Source of the DNA: Collinsella sp.
GTDB taxonomy: Bacteria; Actinomycetota; Coriobacteriia; Coriobacteriales; Coriobacteriaceae
DNA: 21,497 bases
NCBI GenBank assembly: GCA_031294825.1
Contig: JAUMPM010000064.1
Location: 1-21,497 of the forward strand
Direction of reading: 5' to 3'
Shown here: positions 1-6,856 of the stretch, piece by piece
How positions within the stretch are numbered: the first letter of the stretch is position 1
Layout of the letters: every line of letters starts with the position of its first letter
The notes under the pieces: generated by a model
Told to the model about the DNA's origin: nothing
Database searches by the model: none
What the model saw: the letters and a program-made list of their open reading frames with translations, nothing else
Program-made: the position numbers and the translations under genes

Positions 1-95
1 GGTGGAATGGCAGCCCGGCGCATGGCGGACCGCACTCCGAGAGCGAATAGCGGCGGACGGCGGAACCCGAGATGTCCTGAGGGCGCTGGAAAGGA

Positions 96-150
96 GGGCG
101 GCGGCAGCGCCGCCCGCCCGCGGGGCGCGCCCGCATCGGCCCCGCGGGCG
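96..150. repeat. Two adjacent GC-rich hairpins upstream of the first tRNA-Ala
   Basis: An 8-bp stem with a GCAG loop (96-103 with 108-115) is followed at once by a 12-bp perfect stem (115-126 with 139-150). No T-run follows either arm. They may be the transcription end of a gene left of the window, but the missing T-tract makes that uncertain. Positions 1-262 otherwise show no convincing coding sequence; the open frames there are GC-rich and run into the tRNA. Confidence 0.4.
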
Positions 151-221
151 CTGGCCACCGCCGTCGCGGCCCCGCGGGACTCCGGCGCCCGCGCCCCCGG
201 AAAGTTTTTCCAAAAATGTCC

Positions 222-250
222 TTGCATCGCCGTCCGAGTTCCCGTATAGT
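222..250 (+). promoter_or_regulatory. Promoter of first tRNA-Ala
   Basis: A -35 box TTGCAT (222-227) and a -10 box TATAGT (245-250) are separated by exactly 17 bp. The predicted start lies only a few bases before the mature 5' end of the tRNA at 263. The same promoter recurs unchanged at 1003-1031, as expected for a conserved functional site. Confidence 0.8.
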
Positions 251-262
251 ACTTCTTCGCAC

Positions 263-335
263 GGGGGCGTAGCTCAGCTGGGAGAGCGCTTGACTGGCAG
301 TCAAGAGGTCAGGGGTTCGATCCCCCTTGTCTCCA
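263..335 (+). tRNA. tRNA-Ala (anticodon GGC), copy 1
   Basis: All four arms fold: a 7-bp acceptor, the GCUC/GAGC D stem, the CUUGA/UCAAG anticodon stem with loop CUGGCAG, and a T stem with loop UUCGAUC. The anticodon GGC reads GCC/GCU alanine codons. The G3:U70 wobble, the main alanyl-tRNA synthetase identity element, is present, and the discriminator is A73. The 3' CCA is not fully encoded (CC is followed by C), so tRNA nucleotidyltransferase must complete it. At nucleotide 66 this copy has U (position 328), giving a G7-U66 pair; the second copy has C. Confidence 0.95.
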
Positions 336-351
336 CCCGAGCATTGAATGA

Positions 352-379
352 GGCTCCAACGCAAGTTGGGGCCTTTTTT
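352..379 (+). terminator. Rho-independent terminator of first tRNA-Ala
   Basis: A 9-bp stem (352-360 with 365-373, one G-U pair) has a GCAA tetraloop and is followed by six T. It lies 16 nt after the tRNA, so the gene forms a monocistronic unit. It is duplicated at 1133-1160. Confidence 0.9.
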
Positions 380-428
380 CATATGCTTCTAAACCGACTC
401 TCTTATTCGGGCCGAGAAAGATCGTGCG

Positions 429-457
429 TTGAATGAGCATCCCTCGCATGGTAGTAT
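429..457 (+). promoter_or_regulatory. Predicted promoter of the CAU-anticodon tRNA
   Basis: TTGAAT (429-434) and TAGTAT (452-457) are 17 bp apart. Transcription would start near 464, leaving a leader of about 57 nt before the tRNA. In that leader CGTGGC (465-470) can pair with GCCACG (497-502). Confidence 0.5.
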
Positions 458-520
458 TTTTCGACGTGGCGAACTGTCCTGATTGCCTTTCCAAAGGCCA
501 CGAGAGTTCATCACTTATAC

Positions 521-596
521 GGGCTCTTGGCGCAACGGTTAGCGCAGGGGACTCATAATCCCTGGGTTCTGGGTTCGAATCCCGGAGGGCCCACCA
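521..596 (+). tRNA. tRNA with CAU anticodon (elongator Met, or Ile2)
   Basis: A complete cloverleaf with encoded CCA (594-596). The acceptor GGGCUCU pairs with AGGGCCC, the D stem is GCGC/GCGC, the anticodon stem is GGGGA/UCCCU with loop CUCAUAA, and the T loop is UUCGAAU. The paired G1-C72 argues against initiator tRNA. CAU can be elongator methionine, or isoleucine-2 if C34 is converted to lysidine by TilS. The sequence alone does not settle which; methionine is slightly favoured. Confidence 0.9.
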
Positions 597-608
597 GAGA
601 ATCAAGGG

Positions 609-635
609 GCCGGGCAAATAGCCCGGCTTCTTTTT
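609..635 (+). terminator. Rho-independent terminator after the CAU tRNA
   Basis: A perfect 7-bp stem GCCGGGC/GCCCGGC (609-615 with 621-627) with an AAATA loop is followed by TTCTTTTT. It begins 12 nt after the tRNA CCA end. Confidence 0.9.
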
Positions 636-728
636 GCCATAGTTCCCACTCCATATGCCTGCCAAATTGCTTTGATAAACGTTTGCAGTTCAAATCCACG
701 TAAAAGATTATGCTGGTTGACAAGAACC

Positions 729-890
729 ATTTCAAAACTATGCCGGATTACGGGGCTGGACCCGGACCGGCCGTCCATACCCTGCATTTCACGGAATGCG
801 CAAGCCGTCTACCTGCGGTTTTGATTTTACCGATGACGGCATGCTCGGGGGTTCCCGGCCTGGCCCCGTAAACCGGCATGGTTTTGAAAT
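729..890. other. 162-bp inverted-repeat element with internal hairpins (possible structured RNA or MITE-like remnant)
   Basis: Positions 729-759 and 860-890 are inverted repeats. As RNA they form a 31-bp stem with three G-U pairs and a single A-A mismatch. Inside are four small hairpins in series: GGAC/GTCC (764-767 with 773-776), GCATT/AATGC (784-788 with 795-799), GCCGTC/GACGGC (804-809 with 835-840, containing CGGT/ACCG) and CGGG/CCCG (846-849 with 854-857). A perfect -35-like TTGACA lies at 717-722, but no good -10 follows. No coding sequence is supported between 636 and 1000. I see no obvious target-site duplication. Confidence 0.6.
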
Positions 891-1002
891 CGCCGGGTCG
901 GCGGGAGCGCGATTGGCCCCGGTAATGGGCCTGGCGCCGGCAAGACGGCCGTTGGGCGGATGGCGGCCCGCGCCGCGACTGCGAAATTTTCCAAAATTGT
1001 CC

Positions 1003-1031
1003 TTGCATCGCCGTCCGAGTTCCCGTATAGT
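1003..1031 (+). promoter_or_regulatory. Promoter of second tRNA-Ala
   Basis: TTGCAT (1003-1008), a 17-bp spacer, then TATAGT (1026-1031); identical to the first copy. Confidence 0.8.
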
Positions 1032-1043
1032 ACTTCTTCGCAC

Positions 1044-1116
1044 GGGGGCGTAGCTCAGCTGGGAGAGCGCTTGACTGGCAGTCAAGAGGTCAGGGGTTCG
1101 ATCCCCCTCGTCTCCA
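1044..1116 (+). tRNA. tRNA-Ala (anticodon GGC), copy 2
   Basis: Identical to the copy at 263-335 except for C at 1109 (tRNA position 66), which makes G7-C66 a Watson-Crick pair. The G3:U70 identity pair, anticodon GGC and A73 are kept, and CCA is again not fully encoded. The acceptor stem is the better paired of the two copies. Confidence 0.95.
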
Positions 1117-1132
1117 CCCGAGCATTGAATGA

Positions 1133-1160
1133 GGCTCCAACGCAAGTTGGGGCCTTTTTT
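1133..1160 (+). terminator. Rho-independent terminator of second tRNA-Ala
   Basis: Same 9-bp stem, GCAA loop and T6 as at 352-379 (stem arms 1133-1141 and 1146-1154). The next gene starts 32 nt downstream. It may use a weak -10-like TATAGG (1163-1168) or readthrough; no good -35 is visible. Confidence 0.9.
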
Positions 1161-1191
1161 CATATAGGCACACAAGGTCAAAGGCGGCACC

Positions 1192-3228
1192 ATGATCCTC
1201 CTGGTCGACAAGATCGAAAAAAGCTTCGGCGCGCGCGTCCTCTTTAGCGGCGCATCCTTCCAGATCAACCCCGGCGAACGCTTTGCGCTCGTGGGGCCCA
1301 ACGGCGCCGGCAAAACCACCATGCTCAAAATCATCATGGGCATCGATAGCCCCGACGCCGGCCAGGTCCAGTACGCCAAGGACTGCCAGGTGGGCTATCT
1401 AGAGCAAGAAACCAACCTGGAGCAAAAGGACACCACCATCCTCGCCGAGGTCATGGCCGCCGCCAAGGAAATTCGCCGCATGGGCGAGCGCGCCAACGAA
1501 CTTCAGGCCCAGATCACCGAGCTCTCGGAACAGGGCAAGGACGTCAACGCGCTCCTTAACGAGTACGGCCAGGTCCAGGACCGCTTTGAGCACCTGGGCG
1601 GCTACGAGCTCGAGAGCAACGCCCGCAAAATCCTGTCCGGCTTGGGCTTTAAGGTCACTGACTTCGATCGCCCGTGCTCCGAGTTCTCGGGCGGCTGGCA
1701 GATGCGTATCGCGCTGGCAAAGCTCTTCCTACGTCATCCCGACTTGCTGTTGCTGGACGAGCCGACCAACCACCTGGACCTCGAGAGCGTCCAGTGGTTG
1801 CGCGGCTTTATCGCCAACTACGACGGCGCTGTGCTCATCGTCAGCCACGACCGCGCCTTCATGGACGCCTGCGTCGACCACGTCGCCGCACTCGAAAACC
1901 GTCGCGTGACCACCTACACCGGCAACTACAGCAGCTACCTCAAGCAACGCGAGGACAACCTGGAGCAGATGCGCGCCAAGCGCGCCGCCCAGGAGCGCGA
2001 TATCGCCCACATGCAGGTCTTCGTCGACAAGTTCCGCTACAAGCCCACCAAGGCTGCCCAGGCGCAGGAACGCATCCGCAAGATCGAGCAGATCAAAAAG
2101 GAGCTCGTCATCCTACCCGAGGGCCATAAGCACATCGACTTTAAGTTCCCCGATCCGCCGCGCTCCGGCGACATGGTCGTAGGCCTCGAGGGCGTCTCCA
2201 AGTCATACGGCGACAAGCACATCTACAGCGACATTGACCTCAAGCTCTACCGCGGCGAGCACGTAGCGCTCGTCGGCCCCAACGGCGCTGGCAAGTCCAC
2301 GCTCATGAAGATCCTTGCCGGCCTGGAGCCGCCCACCACCGGCACCCGTGACCTGGGTACCAACGTGGGCGTGGCCTATTACGCCCAGCACGCGCTCGAG
2401 GGCATGACCGAGTCCAACACCGTCCTGCAAGAGATCGACACCGTCACGCCCAAGTGGACCGTGCCGCAGCAGCGCAGCCTGCTGGGCGCCTTCCTGTTTA
2501 GCGACAACGATGCAATCGAGAAGCAGGTCCGCGTACTCTCCGGCGGCGAAAAAGCGCGCCTGGCACTGGCCAAGATGCTCGTGGCCCCCGAGGCACTCCT
2601 GTGCCTGGACGAGCCCACCAACCACCTGGACATCGACTCGGTGGACATGCTCGAGAACGCCCTGCAAAACTTCCCCGGCACCATCGTGCTGATCAGCCAC
2701 GACGAGCACCTGGTACGTGCCGTGGCCAATCGCATCATTGACATCCGCGACGGCAAGGTCACGGTCTACGATGGCGACTACGACTACTATCTCTACAAGC
2801 GCGAGGACCTCGCAGCCCGCGCCGCCGCCGAGGCGGCAGGGGAGAGTGCGCCGACCGCAGGGAAGAGCACCAATACCGCCAACGCCGTCCAAGCCAGCAG
2901 CCCCGCTGCCGCCCCCAAGGCGGCCGAAGGCAAAAAGACCAAGGAGCAAAAGCGCGCCGAGGCCCAGGCCCGCGCCGCGCTCAACAAAAAGCTCAAGGGC
3001 GTGCGCAACCAGCTCAAGAAGATCGAGGCGGAGCTCGACAAAAAGCGCGCCCGCTATGACGAGCTTATGGAATTGATGGCAAGCGAAGAGCTTTATGCCG
3101 ATCAAGACAAGTTCAACGCCGCACTGGGGGAATATAACGGCCTTAAGCAAGAGCTACCCAAGCTCGAGGACGAATGGCTGGAGCTTTCCACCCAGATCGA
3201 AGAGGAGACCGCGCGTGAACTCTCGTAA
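1192..3228 (+). CDS. ABC-F family ATPase (tandem ABC domains, soluble)
   Basis: A 678-residue protein with two ABC cassettes and no membrane segments. The first has Walker A GPNGAGKTT (35-43), signature FSGGW (165-169) and LDEPTNHLD (188-196). The second has GPNGAGKST (362-370), LSGGE (449-453) and LDEPTNHLD (472-480). The linker near 250-310 is charged and helical, with FRYKPTKAAQAQ as in the ABC-F P-site tRNA interaction motif region. An Ala/Pro-rich stretch (about 545-590) leads to a Lys/Glu-rich coiled coil at the C-terminus, as in the Uup/YdiF type. ABC-F proteins act at the ribosomal E site as translation factors or antibiotic-protection proteins; which applies here is unknown. The start follows AAAGGCGG. 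The gene is first in the plus-strand block and overlaps the next by 14 nt. Confidence 0.93.
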   Translation: MILLVDKIEKSFGARVLFSGASFQINPGERFALVGPNGAGKTTMLKIIMGIDSPDAGQVQYAKDCQVGYLEQETNLEQKDTTILAEVMAAAKEIRRMGERANELQAQITELSEQGKDVNALLNEYGQVQDRFEHLGGYELESNARKILSGLGFKVTDFDRPCSEFSGGWQMRIALAKLFLRHPDLLLLDEPTNHLDLESVQWLRGFIANYDGAVLIVSHDRAFMDACVDHVAALENRRVTTYTGNYSSYLKQREDNLEQMRAKRAAQERDIAHMQVFVDKFRYKPTKAAQAQERIRKIEQIKKELVILPEGHKHIDFKFPDPPRSGDMVVGLEGVSKSYGDKHIYSDIDLKLYRGEHVALVGPNGAGKSTLMKILAGLEPPTTGTRDLGTNVGVAYYAQHALEGMTESNTVLQEIDTVTPKWTVPQQRSLLGAFLFSDNDAIEKQVRVLSGGEKARLALAKMLVAPEALLCLDEPTNHLDIDSVDMLENALQNFPGTIVLISHDEHLVRAVANRIIDIRDGKVTVYDGDYDYYLYKREDLAARAAAEAAGESAPTAGKSTNTANAVQASSPAAAPKAAEGKKTKEQKRAEAQARAALNKKLKGVRNQLKKIEAELDKKRARYDELMELMASEELYADQDKFNAALGEYNGLKQELPKLEDEWLELSTQIEEETARELS

Positions 3229-3511
3229 GGCCGCCGCCGTGGCGATGAGCATCATCGCCATCGCTTGTCGCATCTGCGGCATTTTTATGAGTGCGATGAC
3301 TGTGCTGCTGTGCTTTAGCGGCTTCACCGCCAAGTTGCAGATCGTCGGCTTTGTTGTTGAGCTTTCGCGCGCGCTGCCGAGTGCCATCGCCGGCTACGGC
3401 GTCATCACATCGCCCTTTGGCGGCGTATTCCGCCTGGATTACGCAATCGTCGCCGTCATCCTGTTTGTGGCCGATTACCTGCTCACGCGCGCCTCGCGCC
3501 GCGTCCGCTAG
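3215..3511 (+). CDS. Small integral membrane protein, unknown function
   Basis: A 98-residue protein of three hydrophobic segments (about 7-36, 42-60 and 75-92), ending in a basic Arg-rich tail that by the positive-inside rule should be cytoplasmic. The GTG start at 3215 is chosen because GAGGAG (3202-3207) lies at good spacing and the gene then overlaps the ABC-F stop by 14 nt. An internal ATG at 3245 (residue 11) is the alternative. The next gene, an M50 protease, starts 9 nt after its stop, so the pair is probably co-translated. I do not recognise the family; a role linked to the adjacent membrane protease is only a guess. Confidence 0.75.
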   Translation: MNSRKAAAVAMSIIAIACRICGIFMSAMTVLLCFSGFTAKLQIVGFVVELSRALPSAIAGYGVITSPFGGVFRLDYAIVAVILFVADYLLTRASRRVR

Positions 3512-3520
3512 GGGAGCACT

Positions 3521-4204
3521 ATGTCCAGCAGCTACTTCATGAACCTGCTCGCCAGCGCCGTCGCCGTCATCGTGGGCATCGTTATCCACGAGAGTGCGCA
3601 CGCCGCCGCAGCCTGGGCGCTCGGCGACAAGACGGCGCGCTCGCGCGGCCGCATCTCGCTCAACCCGCTCAACCACATCGACCCATTTGGCACCATCATC
3701 CTGCCGCTGCTCATGCTGGCCGCCGGCGGCCCGGTGTTCGCCTTCGCCAAACCGGTGCCCGTCTACCTCAACAACCTCAAGCACCCCAAGCGCGACGAGG
3801 TCCTGGTGAGCGTTGCCGGCCCCGCGTCGAACATCGCGCTCGCGTGTCTTGCCGCGGTCTTCATGCGCCTGGCCTATGGCAGCCTCTACACCAGCATGTC
3901 CTTTGCCCTGGCATCGCAGATCATGAACTTCGGCGCCACGTTCATCGTAGTCAACCTGTCACTCGCGTTCTTCAACCTCATCCCGATCCCGCCGCTCGAC
4001 GGCTCGTCGATCATCGTGCCCTTCCTCAAGGGCAAGGCGCTCAACAACTATTACCGCCTGCAGCAATACGCCATGCCCATCCTCATCCTAGTGCTGTACC
4101 TGCTGCCCATGTGGACCGGCATCGACGTGATCGGCCGCTATTTCGACGTTACCGTGTATCCGCTTGCTGAGCAGCTGCTCAACTTCGCAATCGCCGGTAT
4201 CTAA
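3521..4204 (+). CDS. M50-family site-2-type intramembrane metalloprotease
   Basis: A 227-residue multi-spanning membrane protein. The zinc motif HESAH (residues 23-27: H23, E24, H27) lies in the first membrane segment, and the third ligand region NLIPIPPLDG (153-162, Asp161) in a later one. This is the signature of site-2 proteases, which cleave transmembrane substrates within the membrane. It is short and has no PDZ domain, like the YwhC/Rip-like group in Firmicutes and Actinobacteria. The ATG follows GGGGAG. Such proteases often sit next to scpAB, as here, but no substrate can be inferred. Confidence 0.92.
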   Translation: MSSSYFMNLLASAVAVIVGIVIHESAHAAAAWALGDKTARSRGRISLNPLNHIDPFGTIILPLLMLAAGGPVFAFAKPVPVYLNNLKHPKRDEVLVSVAGPASNIALACLAAVFMRLAYGSLYTSMSFALASQIMNFGATFIVVNLSLAFFNLIPIPPLDGSSIIVPFLKGKALNNYYRLQQYAMPILILVLYLLPMWTGIDVIGRYFDVTVYPLAEQLLNFAIAGI

Positions 4205-4212
4205 GGTAAACT
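4184..4212 (+). promoter_or_regulatory. Candidate promoter for the scpA operon
   Basis: TTCGCA (4184-4189), a 17-bp spacer, then TAAACT (4207-4212), overlapping the stop of the protease gene. Transcription would start near 4219, at a small stem (GACCGT 4221-4226 with ACGGTC 4232-4237) that has no T-run and so is not a terminator. The 84-bp gap is one of the longer ones in the block. Confidence 0.3.
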
Positions 4213-4288
4213 AACAGGTCGACCGTGCAAAACGGTCGTAACATGCACCCAAACCGCGCCGCGAAGGCGCCGTCAAAGGAGGTCGAAG

Positions 4289-5101
4289 ATGTCGTATCGC
4301 GTGTCGACGCAGGTCTACAGCGGACCGTTCGACCTGCTGCTGCAGCTGGTAACCCGCCAAAAAGTAGATATCGGCGCCATCTCTATCAGCGAGGTGGCCG
4401 AGCAGTACCTTGCCGAGGCCGAGCGCATCGAGGCGCTGGACCTGGACGTGGCGAGCGACTTTTTGCTGGTCGCGGCAACCCTTTTGGACATCAAGGCCGC
4501 CTCTCTGGTGCCGCAGGAGGCCCCGCGCAAAGTCGATGACGACGATGACGAGTTCGACGAAGACCTCGAGGAGCTCAGCGCGCTCGACGGCGACGCCCTG
4601 CGCGAGGTCCTAATCCAACGCCTGATTGCTTACAAGCAGTTTAAAGGCGCGGCTGCGGCCCTCGGTGCCCGCATGCAAGCCGAAAGCCGCATGCACCCGC
4701 GTGTGGCCGGCCCCGATCCCGAGTTCTTGGGACTCATGCCCGACTATCTGGCCGGCATTACCCTGCGCGGTCTCGCCGTCATCTGCGCCGACCTGGACGG
4801 CAAGCGACAGACCTTCTTGCTGGAGGCCGAGCACGTGGCACCGCATCGCGTGCCGCTCGACCTGACGGTAGCCTCAGTCGACCGCTTTACCATGGCGCAC
4901 CAAACCTGCACCTTCCGTGAGCTGCTGGACGGCGACGCCACCACCGAGCAGCTCGTCGTCACTTTCCTGGCCATGCTGGAGCTCGCCAAGCGTGGCTCGC
5001 TCACCCTGAGCCAGGACGAGATCTTTGGAACTATTCAAATCAACCGCGTCGAGGGCGCCGAGGCCTACGTGCCCGGCGAGGGCCCCGAGCTCACCGAATA
5101 G
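4289..5101 (+). CDS. scpA: Segregation and condensation protein A
   Basis: ScpA is the kleisin of the SMC-ScpA-ScpB condensin and bridges the SMC heads during chromosome compaction and segregation. The 270-residue product has the typical N-terminus with GPFDLLLQLV (12-21), a long helical region (about 33-72), a central acidic linker (about 82-97, mostly Asp/Glu) and a C-terminal winged-helix region. The start is fixed by a near-perfect AAAGGAGGT (4275-4283). scpB follows 11 nt after its stop, the usual arrangement. Cytoplasmic, nucleoid-associated. Confidence 0.95.
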   Translation: MSYRVSTQVYSGPFDLLLQLVTRQKVDIGAISISEVAEQYLAEAERIEALDLDVASDFLLVAATLLDIKAASLVPQEAPRKVDDDDDEFDEDLEELSALDGDALREVLIQRLIAYKQFKGAAAALGARMQAESRMHPRVAGPDPEFLGLMPDYLAGITLRGLAVICADLDGKRQTFLLEAEHVAPHRVPLDLTVASVDRFTMAHQTCTFRELLDGDATTEQLVVTFLAMLELAKRGSLTLSQDEIFGTIQINRVEGAEAYVPGEGPELTE

Positions 5102-5112
5102 GAGCGGCAATC

Positions 5113-5841
5113 ATGTCAACCCTTTCCACGCTGGAGGCAAACAGCCTCAAAGGCGCCCTCGAGGCGCTGCTGCTGGTGTCGAGCGACCCGGTGAGTGCGC
5201 CCGCGCTGGCCGGCGCACTGGATATCGCCCCCGGCGAGTGCGCGTCGCTGCTCGCCGAGCTCAAGGTTGAGTACGAGGAGTCCAACCGCGGCTTTCAGCT
5301 GCGCGAGGTCGCCGGCGGCTGGCGCCTGTTCACGCACCCCGCTTACCACGACGTGGTCGAGGCCTATGTGTTGAGCTGGGACACGCAAAAGCTGTCCCAG
5401 GCGGCGCTCGAAACCCTGGCCGTTATCGCATACCACCAGCCCGTAACGCGCGAGGTGGTCAAGGGCATCCGCGGCGTCAATTCCGACGGCGTCATCGCGT
5501 CGCTCGTGGACAAGGGTCTGGTGCGCGAGCTGGGCCGCGACCCCCAGCGCGGTCAAGCCATCATCTACGGCACGACCAACGCCTTCTTGGAAAAGTTCGG
5601 CCTGCGCTCCACCCGCGACCTGCCCGACCTGGAGCAGTTTGCCCCCGACGAGCAGTCGCGCCAGTTTATCCGCGAGCGTCTGAGCGGCCGCAGTATTCAG
5701 TCCACGCTCGAGGAGCAGGCCGAGGACCTGGACGAAGAGCGCGAGCTGATCGATACCGATGTTGAAGATGTTGAGGCAGTCGAGGACTTGGAGAACTTGG
5801 TCGTCGACGAGACCTCGGAGGATTTGCATGACGAGGACTAA
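5113..5841 (+). CDS. scpB: Segregation and condensation protein B
   Basis: The 242-residue partner of ScpA. It binds the kleisin centre as a dimer and modulates SMC ATPase activity. Two winged-helix domains are visible: residues 10-85 and 93-165. The second contains TLAVIAYHQPVTR and the family motif GVNSDGV (121-127). The last 45 residues or so form a very acidic, low-complexity tail, longer than in many ScpB proteins. AGGAG precedes the ATG. It ends 22 nt before the chosen rluB start. Confidence 0.95.
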   Translation: MSTLSTLEANSLKGALEALLLVSSDPVSAPALAGALDIAPGECASLLAELKVEYEESNRGFQLREVAGGWRLFTHPAYHDVVEAYVLSWDTQKLSQAALETLAVIAYHQPVTREVVKGIRGVNSDGVIASLVDKGLVRELGRDPQRGQAIIYGTTNAFLEKFGLRSTRDLPDLEQFAPDEQSRQFIRERLSGRSIQSTLEEQAEDLDEERELIDTDVEDVEAVEDLENLVVDETSEDLHDED

Positions 5842-5863
5842 CGAAGTAGGGGAGACGTGCGCC

Positions 5864-6790
5864 ATGGGCAACGCAATACCCGCAACCGACGCCCAGACCG
5901 TCTATCCGCACACCATGCGCCTGCAGCGCTTTTTGGCGCGCGCGGGCGTGGCGAGCCGCCGCGGGTCGGAGGACCTGATGACCGCCGGCCGCGTGACGGT
6001 TAACGGCGAGGTCGCGACCGAGCTGGGCACCAAGGTCGATGTCGACCGCGATCACATCGAGGTCGACGGCATGCCCGTCAAGCTCAACCAGGGTGCCGTG
6101 TACTTGATGCTCTACAAGCCGACCGGCTACCTCACCACCATGAGCGACCCGCAGGAGCGCCCTTGCGTGGCCGACCTGGTCCCCCGCGACCGCTATCCGG
6201 GACTTTTCCCAGTGGGTCGCCTGGACCGCGACACCACGGGCCTTTTGCTCTTTACCACCGACGGCGACCTGTCGCAGGACCTGTTGCACCCCAGCAAACA
6301 TGTCTATAAGACCTACCAGGCACTCGTTGACGGACAGCTGTCCGACCGCGATCTAGACCCGCTACGTCGCGGCATCGAGCTCGACGACGGCCTGTGCCAG
6401 CCGGCGATCTGCCGCGTCATCACCGCACGCGAAGCCGAGGCCGTGGCGCCACAGGGAGTCAAGCCCGGCACCACCGCCGTGGAGGTCATCATCCGCGAGG
6501 GTCGCAAGAATCAGGTTAAGCGCATGCTGAGCAAGATTCACCACCCGGTGATTCGTCTGCACCGCTGCAACTTTGCGGGCCTGGAGCTTGAGGGCGTGGC
6601 CAAGGGCTCGTGGCGCGAACTCACCGAGCGCGAGGTGCAGATCCTCAAGGCCGGCGGCATCCCGCCCAAGCAGGCTAGCTCCAAGCGCGTCGCCGCGCCG
6701 GCGACCAACGCCGCCAGCCGCACGCGTCACCACGGCAGCCACGGCTCCGCACCCAAGCGCAACACCTACCGCGAGCGCTACACGGGCTAG
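5864..6790 (+). CDS. rluB: 23S rRNA pseudouridine synthase, RluB/RsuA family
   Basis: Converts a uridine in ribosomal RNA to pseudouridine; its place after scpAB matches the conserved scpA-scpB-rluB order and suggests the large-subunit (RluB) activity. The 308-residue product has an S4 RNA-binding domain starting at MRLQRFLARAG (18-28), then the catalytic domain with GRLDRDTTG (118-126), whose Asp121 is the nucleophile. A basic, Ala/Arg-rich tail follows. The start at 5864 is chosen because AGGGGAG (5847-5853) precedes it; an in-frame ATG at 5828 overlapping scpB and one at 5915, at the S4 domain edge, are alternatives. Confidence 0.92.
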   Translation: MGNAIPATDAQTVYPHTMRLQRFLARAGVASRRGSEDLMTAGRVTVNGEVATELGTKVDVDRDHIEVDGMPVKLNQGAVYLMLYKPTGYLTTMSDPQERPCVADLVPRDRYPGLFPVGRLDRDTTGLLLFTTDGDLSQDLLHPSKHVYKTYQALVDGQLSDRDLDPLRRGIELDDGLCQPAICRVITAREAEAVAPQGVKPGTTAVEVIIREGRKNQVKRMLSKIHHPVIRLHRCNFAGLELEGVAKGSWRELTEREVQILKAGGIPPKQASSKRVAAPATNAASRTRHHGSHGSAPKRNTYRERYTG

Positions 6791-6856
6791 GCAACCCGCC
6801 GCGCCCCAACGCCCGCGAACCATACCAGCACGTCACCCATCGAAAGGAAGCATTGC

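Larger units (their letters stand above)
206..384 (+). repeat. Direct repeat, copy 1: entire tRNA-Ala transcription unit
   Basis: This stretch of about 179 bp, holding promoter, tRNA-Ala and terminator, recurs at 987-1165 with a constant offset of 781 bp. I count two mismatches: position 216 (A, against T at 997) and position 328 (T, against C at 1109). Similarity stops sharply after the terminator T-run. Confidence 0.9.
987..1165 (+). repeat. Direct repeat, copy 2: entire tRNA-Ala transcription unit
   Basis: Second copy of the 206-384 cassette. Identity ends at 1165, 27 bp before the start codon of the ABC-F gene, so this terminator sits directly upstream of the protein-coding block. Confidence 0.9.

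Noticed and set aside
2..436. Long open frames at the left edge and across the first tRNA-Ala
   Set aside because: They run through the promoter, tRNA and terminator, have GC-driven composition and no ribosome site; they are chance frames.
515..520. TTATAC as -10 box for the CAU tRNA
   Set aside because: It abuts the mature 5' end, so transcription would start inside the tRNA.
748..1379. Minus-strand open frames over the element and second tRNA-Ala
   Set aside because: They overlap a certain tRNA and the start of the ABC-F gene; a product is implausible.
2203..3150. Long minus-strand frame opposite the ABC-F gene
   Set aside because: High-GC genes commonly leave open frames on the other strand; the composition is Val/Leu/Gly-rich without motifs.
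4221..4237. Stem-loop between the protease gene and scpA as a terminator
   Set aside because: Only 6 bp and no T-run follows; it lies just after a candidate promoter and more likely sits in the scpA leader.
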